DNA from: Ornithinibacillus gellani
Lineage (GTDB): Bacteria; Bacillota; Bacilli; Bacillales; Amphibacillaceae
Assembly: GCF_003730295.1 (NCBI RefSeq)
Contig: NZ_QTSZ01000052.1
Coordinates: 62,001 to 126,000, forward strand
Direction of reading: 5' to 3'
Length of the DNA stretch: 64,000 nucleotides
Part shown: piece after piece, positions 9,543 to 17,627 of the stretch
Layout: each line of letters opens with the position of its first letter
Position numbering within the stretch: the stretch's first letter is position 1
Translations under genes and position numbers: made by a program
The notes under the pieces: model-generated
The model's input: only the letters and a program-made list of their open reading frames with translations
The model's database searches: none
What the model was told of the DNA's origin: nothing

Positions 9543-12173
9543 TTATGCAGCAAAAATTCGTTTCCCTGCTTTTACCAGTTCATTGATAATGATTGGAATA
9601 ATAGATAATCCCAATACGAAGAGCCAATCCTGCCATACAAGTGCATGTATATCAAAGAGGCCACTAAATAGTGGTACCTGAACAATTGTAAATTGGATAA
9701 GCAATCCTGCAACCACCGCTCCAATTAAATAACGATTGGAAAAGAGACCGACCTGGAAGATTGATTTTGTATCACTTCTTAAATTAAAGGAATGGAATAG
9801 CTGTGACACACTTAACGTAATAAATGCCATGGTTTGTGCATGTGTCAATGTTTCATCGGAAATATGCTGAAGATCCATCGCAAATAACGAACTGGAATCG
9901 GTATATACCTTCAGCCCTTCCATAAATGCAAATAATGTCAATGCCCCGATTAATAAACCATTCCATAAACTAAAGGTAATATTTTCTTTCGTGAATATCT
10001 TTTCACTTGCATCACGTGGTTTTTCCTTCATCACATCGGGATCATCTGGATCCAGCCCAAGTGAAATCGCAGGCATCGTATCTGTTATGAGATTAACCCA
10101 GAGGATATGTACCGCAGTGAGCGGTGCCGGCCAGCCCATTAATATACCGATAAATAAGGCGGCTAGTTCCCCTAGATTACATGACAGCAAGAATAGAATA
10201 GACTTCTTAATATTTTTATAAATATTCCTGCCTTCTTCTACGGCTTTCGCAATCGTAGAGAAATTATCATCGGTCAAAACAACATCCGCAGCACCCTTCG
10301 CTACATCTGTTCCTGTAATCCCCATCGCTACTCCTACATCTGCTTCCTTCAAGGATGGGGCATCATTTACGCCATCCCCTGTCATGGACACGATATTGCC
10401 GTGGCTTTTTAGCGCCTGCACAATTCGGACCTTATGCTCTGGAGAAACCCTGGCAAAGACACGAATCTTTTGTACACTTTCCTTTAATCTCGTGTCACTC
10501 ATCGTATTCAATTCCTGCCCTGTCAGCGTTTCATCCAAATGGTTCGCAATATGTAGCTCTTTGGCTATTGCTAGCGCTGTCCTTTGATGGTCACCAGTTA
10601 TCATCACCACCTGGATTCCTGCATCTTGACAAGCTGCAATGGAGTCTTTCACTTCCTCACGTGGTGGGTCAATCATTCCGGTTAAGCCCAAAAATATTAA
10701 TTCTGTTTCTGCTTCTGAATCTGCAGTAACCAGCTTGTAGGCAACTGCAAGAACACGCAATGCCCGCTCCGACATATGATTTGCTTGAGCCATTATTTTC
10801 TCTTGATCTGCTGCTGTCAGCGAATGAACTTCCCCATCCGTTTCCACACGGTTCAATTGGGGCAAGATACTTTCCAATGCCCCCTTCACATAGACAATCC
10901 TTTCATCACCAGCAGCATGTATCGTGGACATCATTTTTCGTTCCGAATCGAATGGATTTTCATCTACCCGGGGAAATTCTTTTTCCACTGCCCGCTTCGT
11001 GATACCCAGTTGAATTCCAGCCTCTACTAATGCAATTTCAGTCGGATCACCTGTCTGTTTATCCCCATCGATTGTAGCATCATTACAAAGCACAATCGCT
11101 TTGATTAATTTTTCATTGGTGGATTGATTGATAACGAAATCAGCAGTTTTTACAGCTGTTCCATTTGAGTATAGCTCTGTAACAGTCATTTTATTTTGAG
11201 TAAGCGTACCCGTTTTATCCGAACAAATGACACTTACTGCACCAAGTGTTTCTACAGCAGGTAACTTACGTATGATTGCATGCTGCTTGATCATACGCTG
11301 CACCCCGACAGCAAGCACAATCGTTACAATTGCCGGGAGCCCCTCTGGAATAGCCGCAACTGCTAAACTCACAGCAATTAAAAACATTTCCAATACTTCT
11401 CTGCCTTGCAAAAAGCCAATTAAAAAGATAGCTAGGGAAATAGCAATGGCTCCAATACCGAGTACCTTCCCAACTTCATCCAGCTTCTTTTGTAATGGAG
11501 TCATTTCTTTATCTTTATTAGCAAGCATCTTCGCAATTTTTCCAATTTCCGTATCCATTCCTGTTCGGGTAACCACACCTGTTCCTCTCCCATGAGAAAC
11601 GAGCGTGGACATAAAAGCCATATTACGCTGATCACCTAGTGGGATATCCTCTCCCTCAGCCAGCCAGTTAGCATCTTTTTCCACCGCGATGGACTCACCT
11701 GTTAACGAAGATTCTTCTATTTTCAAATTAGAGGATTCAATCAATTGAATATCCGCCGGTACAAATCTTCCGGCGTCCAATAGTACGATATCTCCGACAA
11801 CCACTTCCTCGGAGGATATTTCCTGTGCTTGTCCATCCCGCATCACGATGGCGTGTGGAGTAGAAAGCTTCTTCAATTCATCTAATGCTTTTTCCGCCTT
11901 TGCTTCTTGAATAACGCCAATTACCGCATTCAGCAAAATAACAAAAAAGATGATCACTGCATCGCTAACTTCACCTACTGCGGCGGAAATAACTGCAGCA
12001 GCGATAAGGATATAAATTAACAGACTATTGATTTGCCCCCAAACTAATTCCAGGAGAGAGGCTTTTTTCCCTTCTTCAAAACGATTTGGACCATTTGCCT
12101 CTAAACGTTTTTTCGCTTCATCATTGGAAAGACCTGTTTCTGGATGGACATGCTTTTCCTCATCTACTGCCAT
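9543..12173 (-). CDS. cation-translocating P-type ATPase (YloB/SERCA-like, probable Ca2+)
   Basis: Membrane ion pump of 876 residues. The actuator motif SLTGES is at about 156-161, the membrane ion-site motif AIPEGLPA at 274-281, and the phosphorylated aspartate is in SDKTGTLT (D319). The hinge MTGDGVNDAPSLKEADVG lies near 610-630. The PEGL motif and four C-terminal helices (cation ATPase C domain) place it in the type IIA Ca2+/Mn2+ group with B. subtilis YloB. It is transcribed alone. Ion specificity is inferred from family. Confidence 0.92.
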   Translation of the reverse strand: MAVDEEKHVHPETGLSNDEAKKRLEANGPNRFEEGKKASLLELVWGQINSLLIYILIAAAVISAAVGEVSDAVIIFFVILLNAVIGVIQEAKAEKALDELKKLSTPHAIVMRDGQAQEISSEEVVVGDIVLLDAGRFVPADIQLIESSNLKIEESSLTGESIAVEKDANWLAEGEDIPLGDQRNMAFMSTLVSHGRGTGVVTRTGMDTEIGKIAKMLANKDKEMTPLQKKLDEVGKVLGIGAIAISLAIFLIGFLQGREVLEMFLIAVSLAVAAIPEGLPAIVTIVLAVGVQRMIKQHAIIRKLPAVETLGAVSVICSDKTGTLTQNKMTVTELYSNGTAVKTADFVINQSTNEKLIKAIVLCNDATIDGDKQTGDPTEIALVEAGIQLGITKRAVEKEFPRVDENPFDSERKMMSTIHAAGDERIVYVKGALESILPQLNRVETDGEVHSLTAADQEKIMAQANHMSERALRVLAVAYKLVTADSEAETELIFLGLTGMIDPPREEVKDSIAACQDAGIQVVMITGDHQRTALAIAKELHIANHLDETLTGQELNTMSDTRLKESVQKIRVFARVSPEHKVRIVQALKSHGNIVSMTGDGVNDAPSLKEADVGVAMGITGTDVAKGAADVVLTDDNFSTIAKAVEEGRNIYKNIKKSILFLLSCNLGELAALFIGILMGWPAPLTAVHILWVNLITDTMPAISLGLDPDDPDVMKEKPRDASEKIFTKENITFSLWNGLLIGALTLFAFMEGLKVYTDSSSLFAMDLQHISDETLTHAQTMAFITLSVSQLFHSFNLRSDTKSIFQVGLFSNRYLIGAVVAGLLIQFTIVQVPLFSGLFDIHALVWQDWLFVLGLSIIPIIINELVKAGKRIFAA

Positions 12174-12247
12174 TTCCGTTCCCCACCTTTTTTTATTGAT
12201 TAGTTATCATAGTACCCTCATTATACGTTATATATGCCAATTATAAG

Positions 12248-12276
12248 TTGACAATATGCAAGCTTTCCGATTAGAT
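12248..12276 (+). promoter_or_regulatory. sigma-A promoter of yaiI/yqxD
   Basis: TTGACA, 17-bp spacer, TTAGAT, about 40 bases before the ATG. Confidence 0.6.
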
Positions 12277-12313
12277 GGAAACAAGTTTATGTTTGCAGTT
12301 AAGGAGAGAGGTC

Positions 12314-12766
12314 ATGAAAATATATGTAGATGCTGACGCTAGCCCTGTTAAAGATGTGGTTTGCCAAACAGGACAAACATTTTCCATTCCAGTTGTGCTC
12401 GTGAAAAGCTTCAGCCATTTCTCCAATGCGGAGGAATTAGAAGGTGTGAAGACCGTTTATGTTGATGAAGGGGCCGACTCAGCTGACTATCGCATTCTTC
12501 AGCTTGCCAAGCATGGAGATATCATCATTACCCAAGATTATGGGTTAGCATCCCTTGCCCTTGGTAAGAAATGTACGGTTCTTCATCACAAAGGCTTCCA
12601 ATACACGAATAAAAATATTGATCAGCTACTTCAAACGCGTCATTTAAGTGCAAAAGCAAGAAAAAGTGGTCAACGGACGAAAGGACCAAAACCATTCACA
12701 GATGAAGACCGAAAAAAATTCCACGATCTTCTTGTTCGTACCATTGAACGCATGCAATCCAAATGA
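12314..12766 (+). CDS. YaiI/YqxD family protein (DUF188)
   Basis: Cytosolic protein of 150 residues with the family opening [13 protein letters not shown] and the acidic motif [11 protein letters not shown]. It ends in the typical basic tail with [14 protein letters not shown]. The fold is PIN-like in related families, but no activity is established. ATG 12314 is preferred over the upstream frame because AAGGAGAGAGG precedes it. The RpiR regulator starts 15 bases after its stop. Confidence 0.9.
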   Translation: MKIYVDADASPVKDVVCQTGQTFSIPVVLVKSFSHFSNAEELEGVKTVYVDEGADSADYRILQLAKHGDIIITQDYGLASLALGKKCTVLHHKGFQYTNKNIDQLLQTRHLSAKARKSGQRTKGPKPFTDEDRKKFHDLLVRTIERMQSK

Positions 12767-12781
12767 AAGGTGTGAGGATGA

Positions 12782-13633
12782 GTGAAAGAAAATGTATACA
12801 AATTAATCGGGGAAAAAGTACCAAACATGAGCAAGGCACAAAAGAAAATAGCTGTTTATATGTTGGAAAACCCGCATTCTGCACCCTTTTTAACCGTTGG
12901 AAAACTAGCAAAAATGGCTGGTGTCAGTGAAGCAACTGTCGTGCGGTTTGCTACGTTTCTTGGCTATAAGGGCTATAACGAGCTGCAGCAGCATATGTAT
13001 GATTCAGTAGAGAAGCAGCTTAATACTGTAGAAAGACTTCAAATGTCACGGTCAATCTATCATAAAGAGACGGAAAAAGGGATATACGAGATTTTTGAAG
13101 ATGATATGGCGAATATCCAAACAACGATGGAAACTTTAGATCTTGGCGAATTTGAAACTGCAGCCCATTATTTACTAGAGGCAGATCGAATATTTATCGC
13201 CTGCAATCGAAGTGCAGTTTCTCTTGGTGCATTTTTACATTATTATCTAAAGCTTATTTTTGACCATAGTGAGATGGTTCATTCCAGTGAATCTGCCTTT
13301 GATAGTATGTACGATTTAAATGAAAAAGACGTTGTAGTCGGTCTCAGCTTCGCCCGCTATACAAGAAGTACGGTAGATATTGTGAGCCATGCTGAAAAAC
13401 AAGATGCAAAAATTATCGCCATTACCGACAGTCATCTGTCGCCTGTCACACAATTTGCCGATGTATCATTAATTGCATCCAGTAAAATGCCATCCTTTAT
13501 GGATTCTTTTGTCGCTCCACTGAGTTTGATCAATGCACTCATAGCTTATATTGGTCAACAACGACCCGAGGAAATAGATAAACGCCTCAAACAATATGAA
13601 CAGCTATGGGATCAATATGACGTATTTTATTGA
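12782..13633 (+). CDS. MurR/RpiR family transcriptional regulator
   Basis: Protein of 283 residues with an N-terminal HTH_6 domain (about 1-75; KLAKMAGVSEATVVRF as the recognition unit) and a C-terminal SIS sugar-isomerase domain (about 125-260), where VVVGLSFARYTRST is the sugar-phosphate motif. Members sense phosphosugars or amino sugars. The start is GTG at 12782 behind GAGGATGA. By position it probably controls the aminotransferase gene downstream, whose promoter carries a family-type palindrome. Confidence 0.85.
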   Translation: MKENVYKLIGEKVPNMSKAQKKIAVYMLENPHSAPFLTVGKLAKMAGVSEATVVRFATFLGYKGYNELQQHMYDSVEKQLNTVERLQMSRSIYHKETEKGIYEIFEDDMANIQTTMETLDLGEFETAAHYLLEADRIFIACNRSAVSLGAFLHYYLKLIFDHSEMVHSSESAFDSMYDLNEKDVVVGLSFARYTRSTVDIVSHAEKQDAKIIAITDSHLSPVTQFADVSLIASSKMPSFMDSFVAPLSLINALIAYIGQQRPEEIDKRLKQYEQLWDQYDVFY

Positions 13634-13662
13634 ATAGGATTGCCTGTTTGGTTGTTTGGTTG

Positions 13663-13732
13663 TGAAATTTATATTTCATTATTATTAAAATATGAAATAA
13701 ACGTTGCATAACATCAGCTTTTCACATACACT
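13663..13732 (+). promoter_or_regulatory. promoter with RpiR-type palindrome
   Basis: TGAAAT-TTAT-ATTTCA (13663-13678) is a perfect palindrome with the GAAA/TTTC core common at RpiR sites, and a further TATGAAAT half lies at 13691. The promoter is TTGCAT (13704), 17 bases, TACACT (13727). Use by the adjacent RpiR protein is inferred. Confidence 0.5.
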
Positions 13733-13756
13733 ATTGGTAAGAATTAGGAGGAGCTG

Positions 13757-15133
13757 ATGCTTTTGTGTGCTCAAATATATTTTGAGAAGAACAGCATGGT
13801 GAAGTCAGAGGCAGTGTATCGACAGGCCAGTCAGGTGATTCCGGGTGGGGTCTCAGCAAATATTAAGTATTTCCCACCTTTCCCAATCGTCATGAAAAAA
13901 GGATATGGAAGTAAATTGGTTGACATGGACGATAACGAGTATATTGATTATTCTCTTTGTTACGGTGCCCTTGTTACCGGCCATGGGCATAAAAGGATAA
14001 TGCAAGCTACAGCAGACTTTTTACACCAATCGGGTACAGCTATATTTGGTACACCACACGAGCTGGAGGCAGTGATGGCTGAAAAATTAGCCCAGCTGTA
14101 TCCGGCTATTGATATGGTTCGTTTTACCAATTCAGGATCTGAAGCAATTCAACTCGCCATCCGGCTTGCAATCGCATATACCGGTAAGGAAAAGATTGGA
14201 AAATTTGAAGGCCATTATCATGGAGGGTTAAACCATATGCTTGTGAGCATTAACCCGGATCATGAAGAAGCAGGAGATGCACACAGACCACACAGAATCC
14301 CGGAATCAAAGGGAATTCCAAAGCATGAACTTGATCAAACGCTTGTTTTACCATTTAATGATCTCGAATCAGTGGAAACCATCTTACGTGAACATAAGGA
14401 CGATCTTGCGGCAGTCATCCTGGAGCCTGTACAAGGCGGATTTATCCCAGCAACCCCTGCTTTTATGAAGGGACTACGGGAATTAACTGAGGAATTAAAT
14501 ATTGTCCTGATTTTTGATGAGGTTAAAACCGGATTCCGTGTCCATCTTGGAGGGGCCCAACGTGTCTTTCATGTAAAACCTGACATTACAACACTTGGGA
14601 AGGTTCTAGGTGGAGGATATCCGATAGGCGCTGTCGGAGGTAAAAAAGATATCATGATGCTCAGCGCCCCAAATGAAGAAAGTGATGTGTTTGCTACCGG
14701 TAGCAAAAGCAGGAAAAAGGATGAAGTTGTTTTCCATAGCGGGACATATAATGGCCACCCCATTGCACTAGCAGCTGGTCTCGAGACGATTCACATGCTT
14801 GAGGAAGATGGTGTGATGAACGATATAGCCCGCCAAACAAATAAACTACGAGATCAGCTTGAAAAATTGTATGCCACATACGATGTACCCATGCAAACCA
14901 TCGGGATGGGCAGTATTTTCAATATCGTTCTTACTGACAAACCAATTCATAACTATCGTGACATGTGGCAGTCCAACACAGCCCTAAGGCAGAAAATAGA
15001 TCAAGCACTGCTACAGCTCGGAATATTTTCAAAGCCTTTAAACCGATATTCCATGTCCCTCGCCCATAGCGAAGCCGATATAAACCGAACAGTCGCAGCA
15101 CATGAAAAAGCACTCCAACGAGTCAAAGGCTAA
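13757..15133 (+). CDS. class-III PLP aminotransferase (glutamate-1-semialdehyde aminomutase-like)
   Basis: PLP enzyme of 458 residues in the GSA-aminomutase branch. FTNSGSEAIQLAIRLA (about 124-140) binds the cofactor phosphate, IFDEVKTGFR holds the cofactor Asp, and TTLGKVLGGGYPIGA holds the Schiff-base lysine near 285. It is probably not HemL: there is no haem operon here, an insertion precedes FHSGTYNGHP, and it sits beside a sugar-type regulator. A catabolic or amino-sugar role is possible but unproven. ATG 13757 follows TTAGGAGGAG; ATG 13796 is a shorter alternative. Confidence 0.8.
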   Translation: MLLCAQIYFEKNSMVKSEAVYRQASQVIPGGVSANIKYFPPFPIVMKKGYGSKLVDMDDNEYIDYSLCYGALVTGHGHKRIMQATADFLHQSGTAIFGTPHELEAVMAEKLAQLYPAIDMVRFTNSGSEAIQLAIRLAIAYTGKEKIGKFEGHYHGGLNHMLVSINPDHEEAGDAHRPHRIPESKGIPKHELDQTLVLPFNDLESVETILREHKDDLAAVILEPVQGGFIPATPAFMKGLRELTEELNIVLIFDEVKTGFRVHLGGAQRVFHVKPDITTLGKVLGGGYPIGAVGGKKDIMMLSAPNEESDVFATGSKSRKKDEVVFHSGTYNGHPIALAAGLETIHMLEEDGVMNDIARQTNKLRDQLEKLYATYDVPMQTIGMGSIFNIVLTDKPIHNYRDMWQSNTALRQKIDQALLQLGIFSKPLNRYSMSLAHSEADINRTVAAHEKALQRVKG

Positions 15134-15146
15134 ATACTCCCTACCA

Positions 15147-15200
15147 TAAATATGCAGCCTGGAATCCCTCAAACTGGATTTCAAGCTGCATATTTAGCTT
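15147..15200 (+). terminator. terminator-like inverted repeat after the aminotransferase
   Basis: TAAATATGCAGC pairs with GCTGCATATTTA around about 28 bases. The T-tract is poor, so it may act as an mRNA-stabilising stem instead. Confidence 0.5.
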
Positions 15201-15229
15201 AATTGTGTTTCACTTCCTCCATTTGGTGA

Positions 15230-15598
15230 AATACATGATTTCGCATCACTTAAATACGGTTTAACTTACTCCTAATTTCAAAATACATGATTTCGCATCA
15301 CTTAAATACGGTTTAACTTACTCCATTTCCTGAAATACATGATTACACATCACTTAAATGCAGTTTAACTTACTCCTAATTTCGAAAATACATGATTTCG
15401 CATCACTTAAATGCAGTTTAACTTACTCCTAATTTCAAAAATACACGATTACGCATCACTTAAATGCAGTTTAACTTACTCCATTTCCTGAAATACATGA
15501 TTACACATCACTTAAATACAGTTTAACTTACTCCTAATTTCGAAAATACATGATTTCGCATCACTTAAATGTAATTTAACTTACCCCACTTCCGTTTT
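15230..15598. repeat. seven-copy 52/53-bp tandem repeat with higher-order structure
   Basis: Seven units start at 15230, 15282, 15334, 15387, 15440, 15492 and 15545, each with the core ATTTCGCATCACTTAAAT or a near variant followed by TTTAACTTACTCC. An eighth, decayed unit follows at about 15598. The linkers cycle in threes (TAATTTCA, ATTTCCTG, TAATTTCG, then the same again), so units 1-3 and 4-6 form a 157/158-bp higher-order repeat. No open frame or RNA motif explains it. Confidence 0.9.
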
Positions 15599-15664
15599 AT
15601 CGCGAAATCGCATCGCTTAAACGTGATACACAATCAAACGTGATTCTCTCTTCCTGATTCGTGC

Positions 15665-15702
15665 TTGACTCAATCACCTAATTAGATTACTATCTAATTA
15701 GG
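15665..15702 (+). promoter_or_regulatory. promoter and operator of the ArsR-type gene
   Basis: TTGACT (15665), 17 bases, TACTAT (15688). A perfect inverted repeat CCTAATTAGA-TTACTA-TCTAATTAGG (15677-15702) covers the -10 box, which fits repression by the gene's own product. Confidence 0.8.
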
Positions 15703-15727
15703 TTAGATGGTTGTAGGGGGGATATGG

Positions 15728-16300
15728 ATGCAAATTGATCGGTTGGTGGCTTTTCATAAAACGTTAGGGGATCAAAATCGAATTCAAATTATTTCCATGC
15801 TGCGCCATGGGCCTTTGCATGGGCAGGCAATCGCTGGCAAGCTCGGACTGACGCCAGCTACAGTTTCCTATCATGTCACACGTTTACGTGAAATCGATGT
15901 TATCTATCAGCGTCGGGATAAGAATACAATCTATTTCCACTTAAACGAAAAAAAGCTCGCTTACATGGCAGAGGCAATTTTAAGAATTGGTGGGGATGAT
16001 GCGATGAATAAACAGCAGGTTGATTGGACCGAGAAACAAAAGGTTATCCGCAATTTCTTCTCCAAGGATGGACGTTTACAAACGATTCCTGCACAGCGTA
16101 AAAAGAAGCTGATTATCTTGGAGCATATGGTGGATCGTTTAGAATTTGGAAAAAAGTATCCGGAAAAAGATATCAATGCATTTATTAAACAGTTTCACGA
16201 TGATTATGCAACGATAAGAAGAGAATGGATTATGTGCCATTTTATGCAACGTAACGACGGGATATACGAGCTAAACCCGAAAGAAATGTGGCTGATTTGA
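15728..16300 (+). CDS. ArsR-family regulator with C-terminal DUF2087
   Basis: Regulator of 190 residues. An ArsR winged helix occupies about 1-85 (QNRIQIISML; GLTPATVSYHVTRL as the recognition helix). A DUF2087 domain follows (about 110-190; NFFSKDGRLQTIP, LEFGKKYPEKDINAFI, DDYATIRREW). There are no ArsR metal-binding cysteine pairs, so it is likely not a metal sensor. ATG 15728 is chosen over GTG-type starts upstream because TAGGGGGGAT precedes it. It probably represses itself and the MFS gene through matching operators. Confidence 0.85.
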   Translation: MQIDRLVAFHKTLGDQNRIQIISMLRHGPLHGQAIAGKLGLTPATVSYHVTRLREIDVIYQRRDKNTIYFHLNEKKLAYMAEAILRIGGDDAMNKQQVDWTEKQKVIRNFFSKDGRLQTIPAQRKKKLIILEHMVDRLEFGKKYPEKDINAFIKQFHDDYATIRREWIMCHFMQRNDGIYELNPKEMWLI

Positions 16301-16314
16301 TCAGTCTTTTTTTT
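16292..16314 (+). terminator. short terminator after the ArsR gene
   Basis: CTGAT-TTG-ATCAG stem followed by eight T residues, overlapping the end of the regulator gene. The stem is short, so read-through into the exporter gene is possible. Confidence 0.4.
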
Positions 16315-16317
16315 CAT

Positions 16318-16347
16318 CATCTAATTAGACGTATATCAAATTAGATG
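16318..16347. promoter_or_regulatory. second copy of the ArsR-type operator
   Basis: CATCTAATTAGA-CGTATA-TCAAATTAGATG has 12-bp arms with one mismatch and the same 6-bp spacer and CTAATTAGA core as the operator at 15677. It sits directly upstream of the exporter gene. Confidence 0.75.
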
Positions 16348-16369
16348 CTTATTAAATGAGGTGTTTATT

Positions 16370-17599
16370 GTGACGAATTGGACGGTCTGGAAATCAGAAA
16401 AAAACTATCGCCAATTGTTTTGGTCAGGAGCTATCAATGGAATCGGTAATCGGTTTAATCAGGTTGCCATGCTTGCATTACTTTATTCGATTACTGGTTC
16501 GGGATTGTCAATTGGAATTTACTTTGCCATTCGCTTGATCCCGTTTCTAATCTTTGCACCACTTGGCGGCATGCTCGCAGACCGCTTCCCTAAAAAGCAT
16601 ATTTTAATTTGGCTTGATATGGCGCGAATTCCATTAGCATGTATCCCCTTGTTTGTTCATGATGCGAACGGGATATGGCTTTTATATATTGGATTATTTT
16701 CGCTAGCCATCTGTGAGGCGATATATGCACCAACAAGAATGTCAGTTATTCCTGCATTGGTAAAATCAGATAAAATTTTATATGTAAATGCTTTAGAGCA
16801 AATCATGCTGGGTGCAGTGCTGGTTGTCGGCTCCACAACAGGTGGAATAATTGCGTTTTTATTTGGAACCCATGTCTTGTTCTTGCTTGATGCAGTTACG
16901 TTTCTAATTTCCGCTTATATGCTTGGGCGAATGTTGATACCTACACAATCACAAACGAGAAAAGTCCGGCAAGCTCCATCTATCCCTATTTGGAAACTTG
17001 CATGGGGATCCTCTGCATTATTATTATTTTTATTTATCGATGCAACCATGCCATTAGCAAATGGAATTGACAATGTGCTAATCAGTATGTACGCATTAGA
17101 CGTATTTCACATGGGCGATTTAGGAGTCGGTCTTTTATATGGTGCACTTGGATTGGGCTTCATTCTTAGTTCCTATAGCGCATGGTTATCCGGAAAAAAG
17201 CTAGCTGCCGTTATTGTTATTTTCATTTCTTTGGAAGGGCTTGGGCATATCCTGTTGAGCCATGCCCCAACATTTATAACTGCATTGCTTATTGTCGTTT
17301 TCATTACCTATGTCGGTGGTATTAGCAATATTTATGTCGCAACTCTTATGATGAAAATAGTTCCCCGTTCCAGTCAGGGTGCTTTTTTTGGTATCTCCCA
17401 AATGATTTCCAATAGTGCACTTGGCGTTTCCATGGGAGCGGCAGGATTTATTGTCGATATCATCCCGGCAAGAACACTGAGTCTATACGTTGGAATTACC
17501 TATATCTTTCTAACGATGCTATATGCTTTTTTCTTTTCCAAGATTAATTGGCAGCAAGCGAAAAGAACACTCCGGCGCAAGATTAAACAGGCCGGGTAG
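16370..17599 (+). CDS. MFS transporter
   Basis: Major facilitator of 409 residues with about 12 helices. The conserved loop 2-3 motif appears as GGMLADRFPKKHILIW (about 65-80). Its overall look matches the drug/siderophore exporter branch (MFS_3). The start is GTG at 16370, eight bases behind GAGG; GTG 16361 overlaps that site and is unlikely. The shared operator with the preceding ArsR-DUF2087 regulator suggests an inducible efflux unit. Confidence 0.88.
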   Translation: MTNWTVWKSEKNYRQLFWSGAINGIGNRFNQVAMLALLYSITGSGLSIGIYFAIRLIPFLIFAPLGGMLADRFPKKHILIWLDMARIPLACIPLFVHDANGIWLLYIGLFSLAICEAIYAPTRMSVIPALVKSDKILYVNALEQIMLGAVLVVGSTTGGIIAFLFGTHVLFLLDAVTFLISAYMLGRMLIPTQSQTRKVRQAPSIPIWKLAWGSSALLLFLFIDATMPLANGIDNVLISMYALDVFHMGDLGVGLLYGALGLGFILSSYSAWLSGKKLAAVIVIFISLEGLGHILLSHAPTFITALLIVVFITYVGGISNIYVATLMMKIVPRSSQGAFFGISQMISNSALGVSMGAAGFIVDIIPARTLSLYVGITYIFLTMLYAFFFSKINWQQAKRTLRRKIKQAG

Positions 17600-17622
17600 C
17601 AGCATGTACCTGACCTGTTTTC
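17585..17622 (+). terminator. bidirectional terminator between MFS and LysM genes
   Basis: AAACAGGCCGGGT pairs with ACCTGACCTGTTT (two G-U pairs) and a T-rich stretch follows. The stem begins inside the 3' end of the MFS gene. Confidence 0.75.
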
Positions 17623-17627
17623 TGTCG

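Noticed and set aside
11227-11595. ORFs antisense to the P-type ATPase
   Set aside because: Several long plus-strand frames lie across 9.9-12.2 kb, but they mirror the ATPase codons and lack ribosome sites.
15230-15598. CRISPR array
   Set aside because: The units are contiguous 52/53-mers with near-identical linkers that cycle in threes; there are no unique spacers and no cas genes nearby.
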